The notes beneath the pieces are model-generated. The model was not told the origin of the DNA. It saw only the letters and a list, made by a program, of their open reading frames with translations, and did no database searches. This document shows, in pieces, positions 33,937 to 48,800 of a stretch of DNA of 64,000 bases (position 1 is its first letter; each line of letters starts with the position of its first letter). A program made the translations under genes and the position numbers. Source of the DNA: Sepiola atlantica (lineage: Eukaryota > Mollusca > Cephalopoda > Sepiida > Sepiolidae); NCBI GenBank assembly GCA_963556195.1, contig CAUVYP010000244.1, forward strand, positions 992,001-1,056,000. Direction: 5' to 3'.

Positions 33937-36900
33937 TTAGCGCGTTTTAAAGTTGATATAGCTTTTGTTTATAACTTCCACATTTATTCGAATTGTGCAA
34001 CGAAACTTTTAAGACAGTCGCGGAGACACATGTTCTACTGAAGTACCAAGTTTCAGAAGTGCAGCTCTTGTACTGCCGGAGATATGTCGATACAAACTGA
34101 ATACGCAAAACATCAACAAAATTTAGCGCGTTTTAAAGTTGATATCGCTTTTGTTTATAACTTCCACATTTATTCGAATTGTTCAACGAAACTTTGCAGG
34201 CAGTCGCGAAGACACATTTTCCACTTAAGTACCAAGTTTCAGAAGTGCAGCTCTTGTACTGCCGGAGATATGTCGATACAAACTGAATACGCAAAACATC
34301 AACAAAATTTAGCGCGTTTTAAAGTTGATATCGCTTTTGTTTATAACTTCCACATTTATTCGAATTGTGCAACGAAACTTTGCAGACAGTCGCGAAGACA
34401 CATTTCCTACTGAAGTACCAAGTTTCAGAAGTGCAGATCTTGTACTGCTGGAGATATGTCGATACAAACTGAATACGCAAAACATCAACAAAATTTAGCG
34501 CGTTTTAAAGTTGATATCGCTTTTGTTTATAACTTCCACATTTATTCGAATTGTGCAACGAAACTTTGCAGACAGTCGCGGAGACACATTTCTACTGAAG
34601 TACCAGGTTTCAGAAGTGCAGCTCTTGTACTGCCGGAGATATGTCGATACAAACTGAATACGCAAAACATCAACAAAATTTAGCGCGTTTTAAAGTTGAT
34701 ATCGCTTTTGTTTATAACTTCCACATTTATTCGAATTGTGCAACGAAACTTTGCAGAGAGTCGCGCGGACACGTTTTCTACTGAAGTACCAAGTTTCAGA
34801 AGTGCAGCTCTTGTACTGCCGGAGATATGTCGATACAAACTGAATACGCAAAACATCAACAAAATTTAGCGCGTTTTAAAGTTGATATCGCTTTTGTTTA
34901 TAACTTCCACATTTATTCGAATTGTGCAACGAAACTTTGCAGACAGTCGCGGAGACACATTTTCTACTGAAGTACCAGGTTTCAGAAGTGCAGCTCTTGT
35001 ACTGCCGGAGATATGTCGATACAAACTGAATACGCAAAACATCAACAAAATTTAGCGCGTTTTAAAGTTGATATCGCTTTTGTTTATAACTTCCACATTT
35101 ATTCGAATTGTGCAACGAAACTTTGCAGACAGTCGCGGATACACATTTCCTACTGAAGTACCAAGTTTCAGAAGTGCAGCTCTTGTACTGCCGGAGATAT
35201 GTCGATACAAACTGAATACGCAAAACATCAACAAAATTTAGCGCGTTTTAAAGTTGATATCGCTTTTGTTTATAACTTCCACATTTATTCGAATTGTGCA
35301 ACGAAACTTTGCAGACAGTCGCGGATACACATTTCCTACTGAAGTACCAAGTTTCAGAAGTGCAGCTCTTGTACTGCCGGAGATATGTCGATACAAACTG
35401 AATACGCAAAACATCAACAAAATTTAGCGCGTTTTAAAGTTGATATCGCTTTTGTTTATAACTTCCACATTTATTCGAATTGTGCAACGAAACTTTGCAG
35501 ACAGTCTCGAATGGGCCTTTTTTACTGAAGTACCAAGTTTCAGAAGTGCAGCTCTTGTACTGCCGGAGATATGTCGATACAAACTGAATACGCAAAACAT
35601 CAACAAAATTTAGCGCGTTTTAAAGTTGATATCGCTTTTGTTTATAACTTCCACATTTATTCGAATTGTGCAACGAAACTTTGCACCCAGTCTCGAATAG
35701 GCCTTTTCTACTGAAGTACCAAGTTGCAGAAGTGCAGCTCTTGTACTGCCGGAGATATGTCGATATAAACTCAATACGCAAAACATCAACAAAATTTAGC
35801 GCGTTTTAAAGTTGATATCGCTTTTGTTTATAACTTCCACATTTATTCGAATTGTACAACGAAACTTTGCAGGCAGTCGCGAAGACACATTTTCCACTTA
35901 AGTACCAAGTTTCAGAAGTGCAGCTCTTGTACTGCCGGAGATATGTCGATACAAACTCAATACGCAAAACATCAACAAAATTTAGCGCGTTTTAAAGTTG
36001 ATATCGCTTTTGTTTATAACTTCCACATTTATTCGAATTGTGCTACAAAACTTTGCAGAGAGTCGCGGGGACACGTTTTCTACTGAAGTACCAAGTTTCA
36101 GAAGTGCAGCTCTTGTACTGCCGGAGATATGTCGATACAAACTGAATACGCAAGACATCAACAAAATTTAGCGCGTTTTAAAGTTGATATCGCTTTTGTT
36201 TATAACTTCCACATTTATTCGAATTGTGCAACGAAACTTTGCAGACAGTCGCGGAGACACATTTTCTACTGAAGTACCAAGTTTCAGAAGTGCAGGTCTT
36301 GTACTGCCGGAGATATGTCGATACAAACTGAATACGCAAAACATCACCAAAATTTAGCGCGTTTTAAAGTTGATATCGCTTTTGTTTATAACTTCTACAT
36401 TTATTCGAATTGTGCAACGAAACTTTGCAGATAGTCTCGAATAGGCCTTTTCTACTGAAGTACTAAGTTTCAGAAGTGCAGCTCTTGTACTACCGGAGAT
36501 ATGTCGATACAAACTGGATACGCAAAACATCAACAAAATTTAGCGCGTTTTAAAGTTACTATCGCTTTTGTTCATAACTTCCACATTTATTCGAATTGTG
36601 CAACAAAACTTTGCAGGCAGTCGCGGAGACACGTTTTCTACTGAAGTACCAAGTTTCAGAAGTGCAGCTCTTGTACTGCCAGAGATATGTCGATACAAAC
36701 TGAATACGCAAAACATCAACAAAATTTAGCGCGTTTTAAAGTTGATATCGCTTTTGTTTATAACTTCCACATTTATTCGAATTGTACAACGAAACTTTGC
36801 AGGCAGTCGCGAAGACACATTTTCCACTTAAGTACCAAGTTTCAGAAGTGCAGCTCTTGTACTGCCGGAGATATGTCGATACAAACTCAATACGCAAAAC

Positions 36901-38027
36901 ATCAACAAAATTTAGCGCGTTTTAAAGTTGATATCGCTTTTGTTTATAACTTCCACATTTATTCGAATTGTGCTACAAAACTTTGCAGAGAGTCGCGGGG
37001 ACACGTTTTCTACTGAAGTACCAAGTTTCAGAAGTGCAGCTCTTGTACTGCCGGAGATATGTCGATACAAACTGAATACGCAAGACATCAACAAAATTTA
37101 GCGCGTTTTAAAGTTGATATCGCTTTTGTTTATAACTTCCACGTTTATTCGAATTATGCTACAAAACCTTGCAGAGAGTCGCGGGAACACGTTTTCTACT
37201 GAAGTACCAAGTTTCAGAAGTGCAGCTCTTGTACTGCCGGAGATATGTCGATACAAACTGAATACGCAAAACATCAACAAAATTAAGCGCGTTTTAAAGT
37301 TGATATCGCTTTTGTTTATAACTTCCACATTTATTCGAATCGTGCAACGAAACTTTGCAGACAGTCGCGGAGACACATTTTCTACTGAAGTACCAATTTT
37401 CAGAAGTGCAGCTCTTGTACTGCCGGAGATATGTCGATACAAACTGAATACGCAAAACATCAACTAAATTTAGCGCGTTTTAAAGTTGATATCGCTTTTG
37501 TTTATAACTTCAACATTTATTCGAATTGTGCAACGAAACTTTGCAGACAGTCGCGGAGACACATTTTCTACTGAAGTACCAAGTTTCAGAAGTGCAGCTC
37601 TTGTACTGCCGGAGATATGTCGATACAAACTGAATACGCAAAACATCAACAAAATTTAGCGCGTTTTAAAGTTGATATCGCTTTTGTTTATAACTTCCAC
37701 ATTTATTCGAATTGTGCAACGAAACTTTGCACCCAGTCTCGAATAGGCCTTTTCTACTGAAGTACCAAGTTGCAGAAGTGCAGCTCTTGTACTGCCGGAG
37801 ATATGTCGATACAAACTCAATACGCAAAACATCAACAAAATTTAGCGCGTTTTAAAGTTGATATCGCTTTTGTTTATAACTTCCACATTTATTCGAATTG
37901 TACAACGAAACTTTGCAGGCTGTCGCAAAGACACATTTTCCACTTAAGTACCAAGTTTCATAAGTTCAGCTCTTGTACTGCCGGAGATATGTCGATACAA
38001 ACTGCATACGCAAAACATCAACAAAAT
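33937..38027 (+). repeat. Zone III HOR copy 1, 22 monomers, 4,091 bp
   Basis: Order: D'' - E - F - G - M - N - O - O - P - B - C - Q - A' - I - H' - C - Q - K - L - A - B - C. Differs from copy 2 by one additional O. Both Q copies (35982, 36912) carry a private caagacatc. Confidence 0.92.
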
Positions 38028-41000
38028 TTAGCGCGTTTTAAAGTTGATATAGCTTTTGTTTATAACTTCCACATTTATTCGAATTGTGCAACGAAACTTT
38101 TAAGACAGTCGCGGAGACACATGTTCTACTGAAGTACCAAGTTTCAGAAGTGCAGCTCTTGTACTGCCGGAGATATGTCGATACAAACTGAATACGCAAA
38201 ACATCAACAAAATTTAGCGCGTTTTAAAGTTGATATCGCTTTTGTTTATAACTTCCACATTTATTCGAATTGTTCAACGAAACTTTGCAGGCAGTCGCGA
38301 AGACACATTTTCCACTTAAGTACCAAGTTTCAGAAGTGCAGCTCTTGTACTGCCGGAGATATGTCGATACAAACTGAATACGCAAAACATCAACAAAATT
38401 TAGCGCGTTTTAAAGTTGATATAGCTTTTGTTTATAACTTCCACATTTATTCGAATTGTGCAACGAAACTTTGCAGACAGTCGCGAAGACACATTTCCTA
38501 CTGAAGTACCAAGTTTCAGAAGTGCAGATCTTGTACTGCTGGAGATATGTCGATACAAACTGAATACGCAAAACATCAACAAAATTTAGCGCGTTTTAAA
38601 GTTGATATCGCTTTTGTTTATAACTTCCACATTTATTCGAATTGTGCAACGAAACTTTGCAGACAGTCGCGGAGACACATTTCTACTGAAGTACCAGGTT
38701 TCAGAAGTGCAGCTCTTGTACTGCCGGAGATATGTCGATACAAACTGAATACGCAAAACATCAACAAAATTTAGCGCGTTTTAAAGTTGATATCGCTTTT
38801 GTTTATAACTTCCACATTTATTCGAATTGTGCAACGAAACTTTGCAGAGAGTCGCGCGGACACGTTTTCTACTGAAGTACCAGGTTTCAGAAGTGCAGCT
38901 CTTGTACTGCCGGAGATATGTCGATACAAACTGAATACGCAAAACATCAACAAAATTTAGCGCGTTTTAAAGTTGATATCGCTTTTGTTTATAACTTCCA
39001 CATTTATTCGAATTGTGCAACGAAACTTTGCAGACAGTCGCGGAGACACATTTTCTACTGAAGTACCAGGTTTCAGAAGTGCAGCTCTTGTACTGCCGGA
39101 GATATGTCGATACAAACTGAATACGCAAAACATCAACAAAATTTAGCGCGTTTTAAAGTTGATATCGCTTTTGTTTATAACTTCCACATTTATTCGAATT
39201 GTGCAACGAAACTTTGCAGACAGTCGCGGATACACATTTCCTACTGAAGTACCAAGTTTCAGAAGTGCAGCTCTTGTACTGCCGGAGATATGTCGATACA
39301 AACTGAATACGCAAAACATCAACAAAATTTAGCGCGTTTTAAAGTTGATATCGCTTTTGTTTATAACTTCCACATTTATTCGAATTGTGCAACGAAACTT
39401 TGCAGACAGTCTCGAATGGGCCTTTTTTACTGAAGTACCAAGTTTCAGAAGTGCAGCTCTTGTACTGCCGGAGATATGTCGATACAAACTGAATACGCAA
39501 AACATCAACAAAATTTAGCGCGTTTTAAAGTTGATATCGCTTTTGTTTATAACTTCCACATTTATTCGAATTGTGCAACGAAACTTTGCACCCAGTCTCG
39601 AATAGGCCTTTTCTACTGAAGTACCAAGTTGCAGAAGTGCAGCTCTTGTACTGCCGGAGATATGTCGATATAAACTCAATACGCAAAACATCAACAAAAT
39701 TTAGCGCGTTTTAAAGTTGATATCGCTTTTGTTTATAACTTCCACATTTATTCGAATTGTACAACGAAACTTTGCAGGCAGTCGCGAAGACACATTTTCC
39801 ACTTAAGTACCAAGTTTCAGAAGTGCAGCTCTTGTACTGCCGGAGATATGTCGATACAAACTCAATACGCAAAACATCAACAAAATTTAGCGCGTTTTAA
39901 AGTTGATATCGCTTTTGTTTATAACTTCCACATTTATTCGAATTGTGCTACAAAACTTTGCAGAGAGTCGCGGGGACACGTTTTCTACTGAAGTACCAAG
40001 TTTCAGAAGTGCAGCTCTTGTACTGCCGGAGATATGTCGATACAAACTGAATACGCAAAACATCAACAAAATTTAGCGCGTTTTAAAGTTGATATCGCTT
40101 TTGTTTATAACTTCCACATTTATTCGAATTGTGCAACGAAACTTTGCAGACAGTCGCGGAGACACATTTTCTACTGAAGTACCAAGTTTCAGAAGTGCAG
40201 GTCTTGTACTGCCGGAGATATGTCGATACAAACTGAATACGCAAAACATCAACAAAATTTAGCGCGTTTTAAAGTTGATATCGCTTTTGTTTATAACTTC
40301 CATATTTATTCGAATTGTGCAACGAAACTTTGCAGATAGTCTCGAATAGGCCTTTTCTACTGAAGTACGAAGTTTCAGAAGTGCAGCTCTTGTACTACCG
40401 GAGATATGTCGATACAAACTGAATACGCAAAACATCAACAAAATTTAGCGCGTTTTAAAGTTACTATCGCTTTTGTTCATAACTTCCACATTTATTCGAA
40501 TTGTGCAACAAAACTTTGCAGGCAGTCGCGGAGACACGTTTTCTACTGAAGTACCAAGTTTCAGAAGTGCAGCTCTTGTACTGCCAGAGATATGTCGATA
40601 CAAACTGAATACGCAAAACATCAACAAAATTTAGCGCGTTTTAAAGTTGATATCGCTTTTGTTTATAACTTCCACATTTATTCGAATTGTACAACGAAAC
40701 TTTGCAGGCAGTCGCGAAGACACATTTTCCACTTAAGTACCAAGTTTCAGAAGTGCAGCTCTTGTACTGCCGGAGATATGTCGATACAAACTCAATACGC
40801 AAAACATCAACAAAATTTAGCGCGTTTTAAAGTTGATATCGCTTTTGTTTATAACTTCCACATTTATTCGAATTGTGCTACAAAACTTTGCAGAGAGTCG
40901 CGGGGACACGTTTTCTACTGAAGTACCAAGTTTCAGAAGTGCAGCTCTTGTACTGCCGGAGATATGTCGATACTAACTGAATACGCAAAACATCAACAAA

Positions 41001-41932
41001 ATTTAGCGCGTTTTAAAGTTGATATCGCTTTTGTTTATAACTTCCACGTTTATTCGAATTATGCTACAAAACCTTGCAGAGAGTCGCGGGAACACGTTTT
41101 CTACTGAAGTACCAAGTTTCAGAAGTGCAGCTCTTGTACTGCCGGAGATATGTCGATACAAACTGAATACGCAAAACATCAACAAAATTTAGCGCGTTTT
41201 AAAGTTGATATCGCTTTTGTTTATAACTTCCACATTTATTCGAATCGTGCAACGAAACTTTGCAGACAGTCGCGGAGACACATTTTCTACTGAAGTACCA
41301 ATTTTCAGAAGTGCAGCTCTTGTACTGCCGGAGATATGTCGATACAAACTGAATACGCAAAACATCAACAAAATTTAGCGCGTTTTAAAGTTGATATCGC
41401 TTTTGTTTATAACTTCAACATTTATTCGAATTGTGCAACGAAACTTTGCAGACAGTCGCGGAGACACATTTTCTACTGAAGTACCAAGTTTCAGAAGTGC
41501 AGCTCTTGTACTGCCGGAGATATGTCGATACAAACTGAATACGCAAAACATCAACAAAATTTAGCGCGTTTTAAAGTTGATATCGCTTTTGTTTATAACT
41601 TCCACATTTATTCGAATTGTGCAACGAAACTTTGCACCCAGTCTCGAATAGGCCTTTTCTACTGAAGTACCAAGTTGCAGAAGTGCAGCTCTTGTACTGC
41701 CGGAGATATGTCGATACAAACTGAATACGCAAAACATCAACAAAATTTAGCGCGTTTTAAAGTTGATATCGCTTTTGTTTATAACTTCCACATTTATTCG
41801 AATTGTACAACGAAACTTTGCAGACAGTCGCAAAGACACATTTTCCACTTAAGTACCAAGTTTCAGAAGTGCAGCTCTTGTACTGCCGGAGATATGTCGA
41901 TACAAACTGCATACGCAAAACATCAACAAAAT
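38028..41932 (+). repeat. Zone III HOR copy 2, 21 monomers, 3,905 bp
   Basis: Order: D'' - E - F - G - M - N - O - P - B - C - Q - A' - I - H' - C - Q - K - L - A - B - C. Best representative of the 21-mer. The tactaactg mark is present at its Q-K junction (40974). Confidence 0.92.
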
Positions 41933-44900
41933 TTAGCGCGTTTTAAAGTTGATATAGCTTTTGTTTATAACTTCCACATTTATTCGAATTGTGCAACGAA
42001 ACTTTTAAGACAGTCGCGGAGACACATGTTCTACTGAAGTACCAAGTTTCAGAAGTGCAGCTCTTGTACTGCCGGAGATATGTCGATACAAACTGAATAC
42101 GCAAAACATCAACAAAATTTAGCGCGTTTTAAAGTTGATATCGCTTTTGTTTATAACTTCCACATTTATTCGAATTGTTCAACGAAACTTTGCAGGCAGT
42201 CGCGAAGACACATTTTCCACTTAAGTACCAAGTTTCAGAAGTGCAGCTCTTGTACTGCCGGAGATATGTCGATACAAACTGAATACGCAAAACATCAACA
42301 AAATTTAGCGCGTTTTAAAGTTGATATAGCTTTTGTTTATAACTTCCACATTTATTCGAATTGTGCAACGAAACTTTGCAGACAGTCGCGAAGACACATT
42401 TCCTACTGAAGTACCAAGTTTCCGAAGTGCAGATCTTGTACTGCTGGAGATATGTCGATACAAACTGAATACGCAAAACATCAACAAAATTTAGCGCGTT
42501 TTAAAGTTGATATCGCTTTTGTTTATAACTTCCACATTTATTCGAATTGTGCAACGAAACTTTGCAGACAGTCGCGGAGACACATTTCTACTGAAGTACC
42601 AGGTTTCAGAAGTGCAGCTCTTGTACTGCCGGAGATATGTCGATACAAACTGAATACGCAAAACATCAACAAAATTTAGCGCGTTTTAAAGTTGATATCG
42701 CTTTTGTTTATAACTTCCACATTTATTCGAATTGTGCAACGAAACTTTGCAGAGAGTCGCGCGGACACGTTTTCTACTGAAGTACCAAGTTTCAGAAGTG
42801 CAGCTCTTGTACTGCCGGAGATATGTCGATACAAACTCAATACGCAAAACATCAACAAAATTTAGCGCGTTTTAAAGTTGATATCGCTTTTGTTTATAAC
42901 TTCCACATTTATTCGAATTGTGCAACGAAACTTTGCAGACAGTCGCGGAGACACATTTTCTACTGAAGTACCAGGTTTCAGAAGTGCAGCTCTTGTACTG
43001 CCGGAGATATGTCGATACAAACTGAATACGCAAAACATCAACAAAATTTAGCGCGTTTTAAAGTTGATATCGCTTTTGTTTATAACTTCCACATTTATTC
43101 GAATTGTGCAACGAAACTTTGCAGACAGTCGCGGATACACATTTCCTACTGAAGTACCAAGTTTCAGAAGTGCAGCTCTTGTACTGCCGGAGATATGTCG
43201 ATACAAACTGAATACGCAAAACATCAACAAAATTTAGCGCGTTTTAAAGTTGATATCGCTTTTGTTTATAACTTCCACATTTATTCGAATTGTGCAACGA
43301 AACTTTGCAGACAGTCTCGAATGGGCCTTTTTTACTGAAGTACCAAGTTTCAGAAGTGCAGCTCTTGTACTGCCGGAGATATGTCGATACAAACTGAATA
43401 CGCAAAACATCAACAAAATTTAGCGCGTTTTAAAGTTGATATCGCTTTTGTTTATAACTTCCACATTTATTCGAATTGTGCAACGAAACTTTGCACCCAG
43501 TCTCGAATAGGCCTTTTCTACTGAAGTACCAAGTTGCAGAAGTGCAGCTCTTGTACTGCCGGAGATATGTCGATATAAACTCAATACGCAAAACATCAAC
43601 AAAATTTAGCGCGTTTTAAAGTTGATATCGCTTTTGTTTATAACTTCCACATTTATTCGAATTGTACAACGAAACTTTGCAGGCAGTCGCGAAGACACAT
43701 TTTCCACTTAAGTACCAAGTTTCAGAAGTGCAGCTCTTGTACTGCCGGAGATATGTCGATACAAACTCAATACGCAAAACATCAACAAAATTTAGCGCGT
43801 TTTAAAGTTGATATCGCTTTTGTTTATAACTTCCACATTTATTCGAATTGTGCTACAAAACTTTGCAGAGAGTCGCGGGGACACGTTTTCTACTGAAGTA
43901 CCAAGTTTCAGAAGTGCAGCTCTTGTACTGCCGGAGATATGTCGATACAAACTGAATACGCAAAACATCAACAAAATTTAGCGCGTTTTAAAGTTGATAT
44001 CGCTTTTGTTTATAACTTCCACATTTATTCGAATTGTGCAACGAAACTTTGCAGACAGTCGCGGAGACACATTTTCTACTGAAGTACCAAGTTTCAGAAG
44101 TGCAGGTCTTGTACTGCCGGAGATATGTCGATAAAAACTGAATACGCAAAACATCAACAAAATTTAGCGCGTTTTAAAGTTGATATCGCTTTTGTTTATA
44201 ACTTCCATATTTATTCGAATTGTGCAACGAAACTTTGCAGATAGTCTCGAATAGGCCTTTTCTACTGAAGTACTAAGTTTCAGAAGTGCAGCTCTTGTAC
44301 TACCGGAGATATGTATATACAAACTGAATACGCAAAACATCAACAAAATTTAGCGCGTTTTAAAGTTACTATCGCTTTTGTTCATAACTTCCACATTTAT
44401 TCGAATTGTGCAACAAAACTTTGCAGGCAGTCGCGGAGACACGTTTTCTACTGAAGTACTAAGTTTCAGAAGTGCAGCTCTTGTACTGCCAGAGATATGT
44501 CGATACAAACTGAATACGCAAAACATCAACAAAATTTAGCGCGTTTTAAAGTTGATATCGCTTTTGTTTATAACTTCCACATTTATTCGAATTGTGCAAC
44601 GAAACTTTGCAGATAGTCTCGAATAGGCCTTTTCTACTGAAGTACTAAGTTTCAGAAGTGCAGCTCTTGTACTACCGGAGATATGTCGATACAAACTGAA
44701 TACGCAAAACATCAACAAAATTTAGCGCGTTTTAAAGTTGATATCGCTTTTGTTTATAACTTCCACATTTATTCGAATTGTGCAACAAAACTTTGCAGGC
44801 AGTCGCGGAGACACATGTTCTACTGAAGTACGAAGTTACAGAAGTGCAGCTCTTGTACTGCCGGAGATATGTCGATACAAACTGAATACGCAAAACATCA

Positions 44901-45838
44901 ACAAAATTTAGCGCGTTTTAAAGTTGATATCGCTTTTGTTTATAACTTGTACGTTTATTCGAATTATGCTACAAAACCTTGCAGAGAGTCGCGGGGACAC
45001 GTTTTCTACTGAAGTACCAAGTTTCAGAAGTGCAGCTCTTGTACTGCCGGAGACATGTCGATACAAACTGAATACGCAAAACATCAACAAAATTTAGCGC
45101 GTTTTAAAGTTGATATCGCTTTTGTTTATAACTTCCACATTTATTCGAATCGTGCAACGAAACTTTGCAGACAGTCGCGGAGACACATTTTCTACTGAAG
45201 TACCAATTTTCAGAAGTGCAGCTCTTGTACTGCCGGAGATATGTCGATACAAACTGAATACGATAAAACATCAACAAAATTTAGCGCGTTTTAAAGTTGA
45301 TATCGCTTTTGTTTATAACTTCAACATTTATTCGAATTGTGCAACGAAACTTTGCAGACAGTCGCGGAGACACATTTTCTACTGAAGTACCAAGTTTCAG
45401 AAGTGCAGCTCTTGTACTGCCGGAGATATGTCGATACAAACTGAATACGCAAAACATCAACAAAATTTAGCGCGTTTTAAAGTTGATATCGCTTTTGTTT
45501 ATAACGTCCACATTTATTCGAATTGTGCAACGAAACTTTGCACCCAGTCTCGAATAGGCCTTTGCTACTGAAGTACCAAGTTGCAGAAGTGCAGCTCTTG
45601 TACTGCCGGAGATATGTCGATACAAACTCAATACGCAAAACATCAACAAAATTTAGCGCGTTTTAAAGTTGATATCGCTTTTGTTTATAACTTCCACATT
45701 TATTCGAATTGTACAACGAAACTTTGCAGGCAGTCGCGAAGACACATTTTCCACTTAAGTACCAAGTTTCAGAAGTGCAGCTCTTGAACTGCCGGAGATA
45801 TGTCGATACAAACTGAATACGCAAAACATCAACAAAAT
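41933..45838 (+). repeat. Zone III HOR copy 3, 21 monomers, 3,906 bp
   Basis: Order: D'' - E - F - G - M - N - O - P - B - C - Q - A' - I - H' - I - J - K - L - A - B - C. I-J replaces C-Q in slots 16-17. A one-base gain (cgataaaaca at 45261) makes the L monomer 187 bp. Confidence 0.92.
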
Positions 45839-48800
45839 TTAGCGCGTTTTAAAGTTGATATAGCTTTTGTTTATAACTTCCACATTTATTCGAATTGTGC
45901 AACGAAACTTTGAAGACAGTCGCGGAGACACATGTTCTACTGAAGTACCAAGTTTCAGAAGTGCAGCTCTTGTACTGCCGGAGATATGTCGATACAAACT
46001 GAATACGCAAAACATCAACAAAATTTAGCGCGTTTTAAAGTTGATATCGCTTTTGTTTATAACTTCCACATTTATTCGAATTGTTCAACGAAACTTTGCA
46101 GGCAGTCGCGAAGACACATTTTCCACTTAAGTACCAAGTTTACGATATGCAGCTCTTGTACTGCCGGAGATATGTCGATACAAACTGAATACGCAAAACA
46201 TCAACAAAATTTAGCGCGTTTTAAAGTTGATATAGCTTTTGTTTATAACTTCCACATTTATTCGAATTGTGCAACGAAACTTTGCAGACAGTCGCGAAGA
46301 CACATTTCCTACTGAAGTACCAAGTTTCAGAAGTGCAGATCTTGTACTGCTGGAGATATGTCGATACAAACTGAATACGCAAAACATCAACAAAATTTAG
46401 CGCGTTTTAAAGTTGATATCGCTTTTGTGTATAACTTCCACATTTATTCGAATTGTGCAACGAAACTTTGCAGACAGTCGCGGAGACACATTTTCTACTG
46501 AAGTACCAGGTTTCAGAAGTGCAGCTCTTGTACTGCCGGAGATATGTCGATACAAACTGAATACGCAAAACATCAACAAAATTTAGCGCGTTTTAAAGTT
46601 GATATCGCTTTTGTTTATAACTTCCACATTTATTCGAATTGTGCAACGAAACTTTTCAGAGAGTCGCGCGGACACGTTTTCTACTGAAGTACCAAGTTTC
46701 AGAAGTGCAGCTCTTGTACTGCCGGAGATATGTCGATACAAACTGAATACGCAAAACATCAACAAAATTTAGCGCGTTTTAAAGTTGATATCGCTTTTGT
46801 TTATAACTTCCACATTTATTCGAATTGTGCAACGAAACTTTGTAGACAGTCGCGGAGACACATTTTCTACTGAAGTACCAGGTTTCAGAAGTGCAGCTCT
46901 TGTACTGCCGGAGATATGTCGATACAAACTGAATACGCAAAACATCAACAAAATTTAGCGCGTTTTAAAGTTGATATAGCTTTTGTTTATAACTTCCACA
47001 TTTATTCGAATTGTGCAACGAAACTTTGCAGAGAGTCGCGCGGACACGTGTTCTACTGAAGTACCAAGTTTCAGAAGTGCAGCTCTTGTACTGCTGGAGA
47101 TATGTCGATACAAACTGAATACGCAAAACATCAACAAAATTTAGCGCGTTTTAAAGTTGATATCGCTTTTGTTTATAACTTCCACATTTATTCGAATTGT
47201 GCAACGAAACTTTGCAGACAGTCGCGGAGACACATTTTCTACTGAAGTACCAGGTTTCAGAAGTGCAGCTCTTGTACTGCCGGAGATATGTCGATACAAA
47301 CTGAATACGCAAAACATCAACAAAATTTAGCGCGTTTTAAAGTTGATATCGCTTTTGTTTATAACTTCCACATTTATTCGAATTGTGCAACGAAACTTTG
47401 CAGACAGTCGCGGATACACATTTCCTACTGAAGTACCAAGTTTCAGAAGTGCAGCTCTTGTACTGCCGGAGATATGTCGATACAAACTGAATACGCAAAA
47501 CATCAACAAAATTTAGCGCGTTTTAAAGTTGATATCGCTTTTGTTTATAACTTCCACATTTATTCGAATTGTGCAACGAAACTTTGCACCCAATCTCGAA
47601 TAGGCCTTTTCTACTGAAGTACCAAGTTGCAGAAGTGCAGCTCTTGTACTGCCGGAGATATGTCGATACAAACTCAATACGCAAAACATCAACAAAATTT
47701 AGCGCGTTTTAAAGTTGATATCGCTTTTGTTTATAACTTCCACATTTATTCGAATTGTACAACGAAACTTTGCAGGCAGTCGCGAAGACACATTTTCCAC
47801 TTAAGTACCAAGTTTCAGAAGTGCAGCTCTTGTACTGCCGGAGATATGTCGATACAAACTCAATACGCAAAACATCAACAAAATTTAGCGCGTTTTAAAG
47901 TTGATATCGCTTTTGTTTATAACATCAACATTTATTCGAATTGTGCTACAAAACTTTGCAGAGAGTCGCGGGGACACGTTTTCTACTGAAGTACCAAGTT
48001 TCAGAAGTGCAGCTCTTGTACTGCCGGAGATATGTCGATACAAACTGAATACGCAAAACATCAACAAAATTTAGCGCGTTTTAAAGTTGATATCGCTTTT
48101 GTTTATAACTTCCACATTTATTCGAATTGTGCAACGAAACTTTGCAGACAGTCGCGGAGACACATTTTCTACTGAAGTACCAAGTTTCAGAAGTGCAGGT
48201 CTTGTACTGCCGGAGATATGTCGATACAAACTGAATACGCAAAACATCAACAAAATTTAGCGCGTTTTAAAGTTGATATCGCTTTTGTTTATAACTTCCA
48301 CATTTATTCGAATTGTGCAACGAAACTTTGCAGATAGTCTCGAATAGGCCTTTTCTACTGAAGTACTAAGTTTCAGAAGTGCAGCTCTTGTACTACCGGA
48401 GATATGTCGATACAAACTGAATACGCAAAACATCAACAAAATTTAGCGCGTTTTAAAGTTGATATCGCTTTTGTTCATAACTTCCACATTTATTCGAATT
48501 GAGCAACAAAACTTTGCAGGCAGTCGCGGAGACACGTTTTCTACTGAAGTACCAAGTTTCAGAAGTGCAGCTCTTGTACTGCCGGAGATATGTCGATACA
48601 AACTGAATACGCAAAACATCAACAAAATTTAGCGCGTTTTAAAGTTGATATCGCTTTTGTTTATAACTTCCACATTTATTCGAATTGTGCAACGAAACTT
48701 TGCAGATAGTCTCGAATAGGCCTTTTCTACTGAAGTACTAAGTTTCAGAAGTGCAGCTCTTGTACTACCGGAGATATGTCGATACAAACTGAATACGCAA

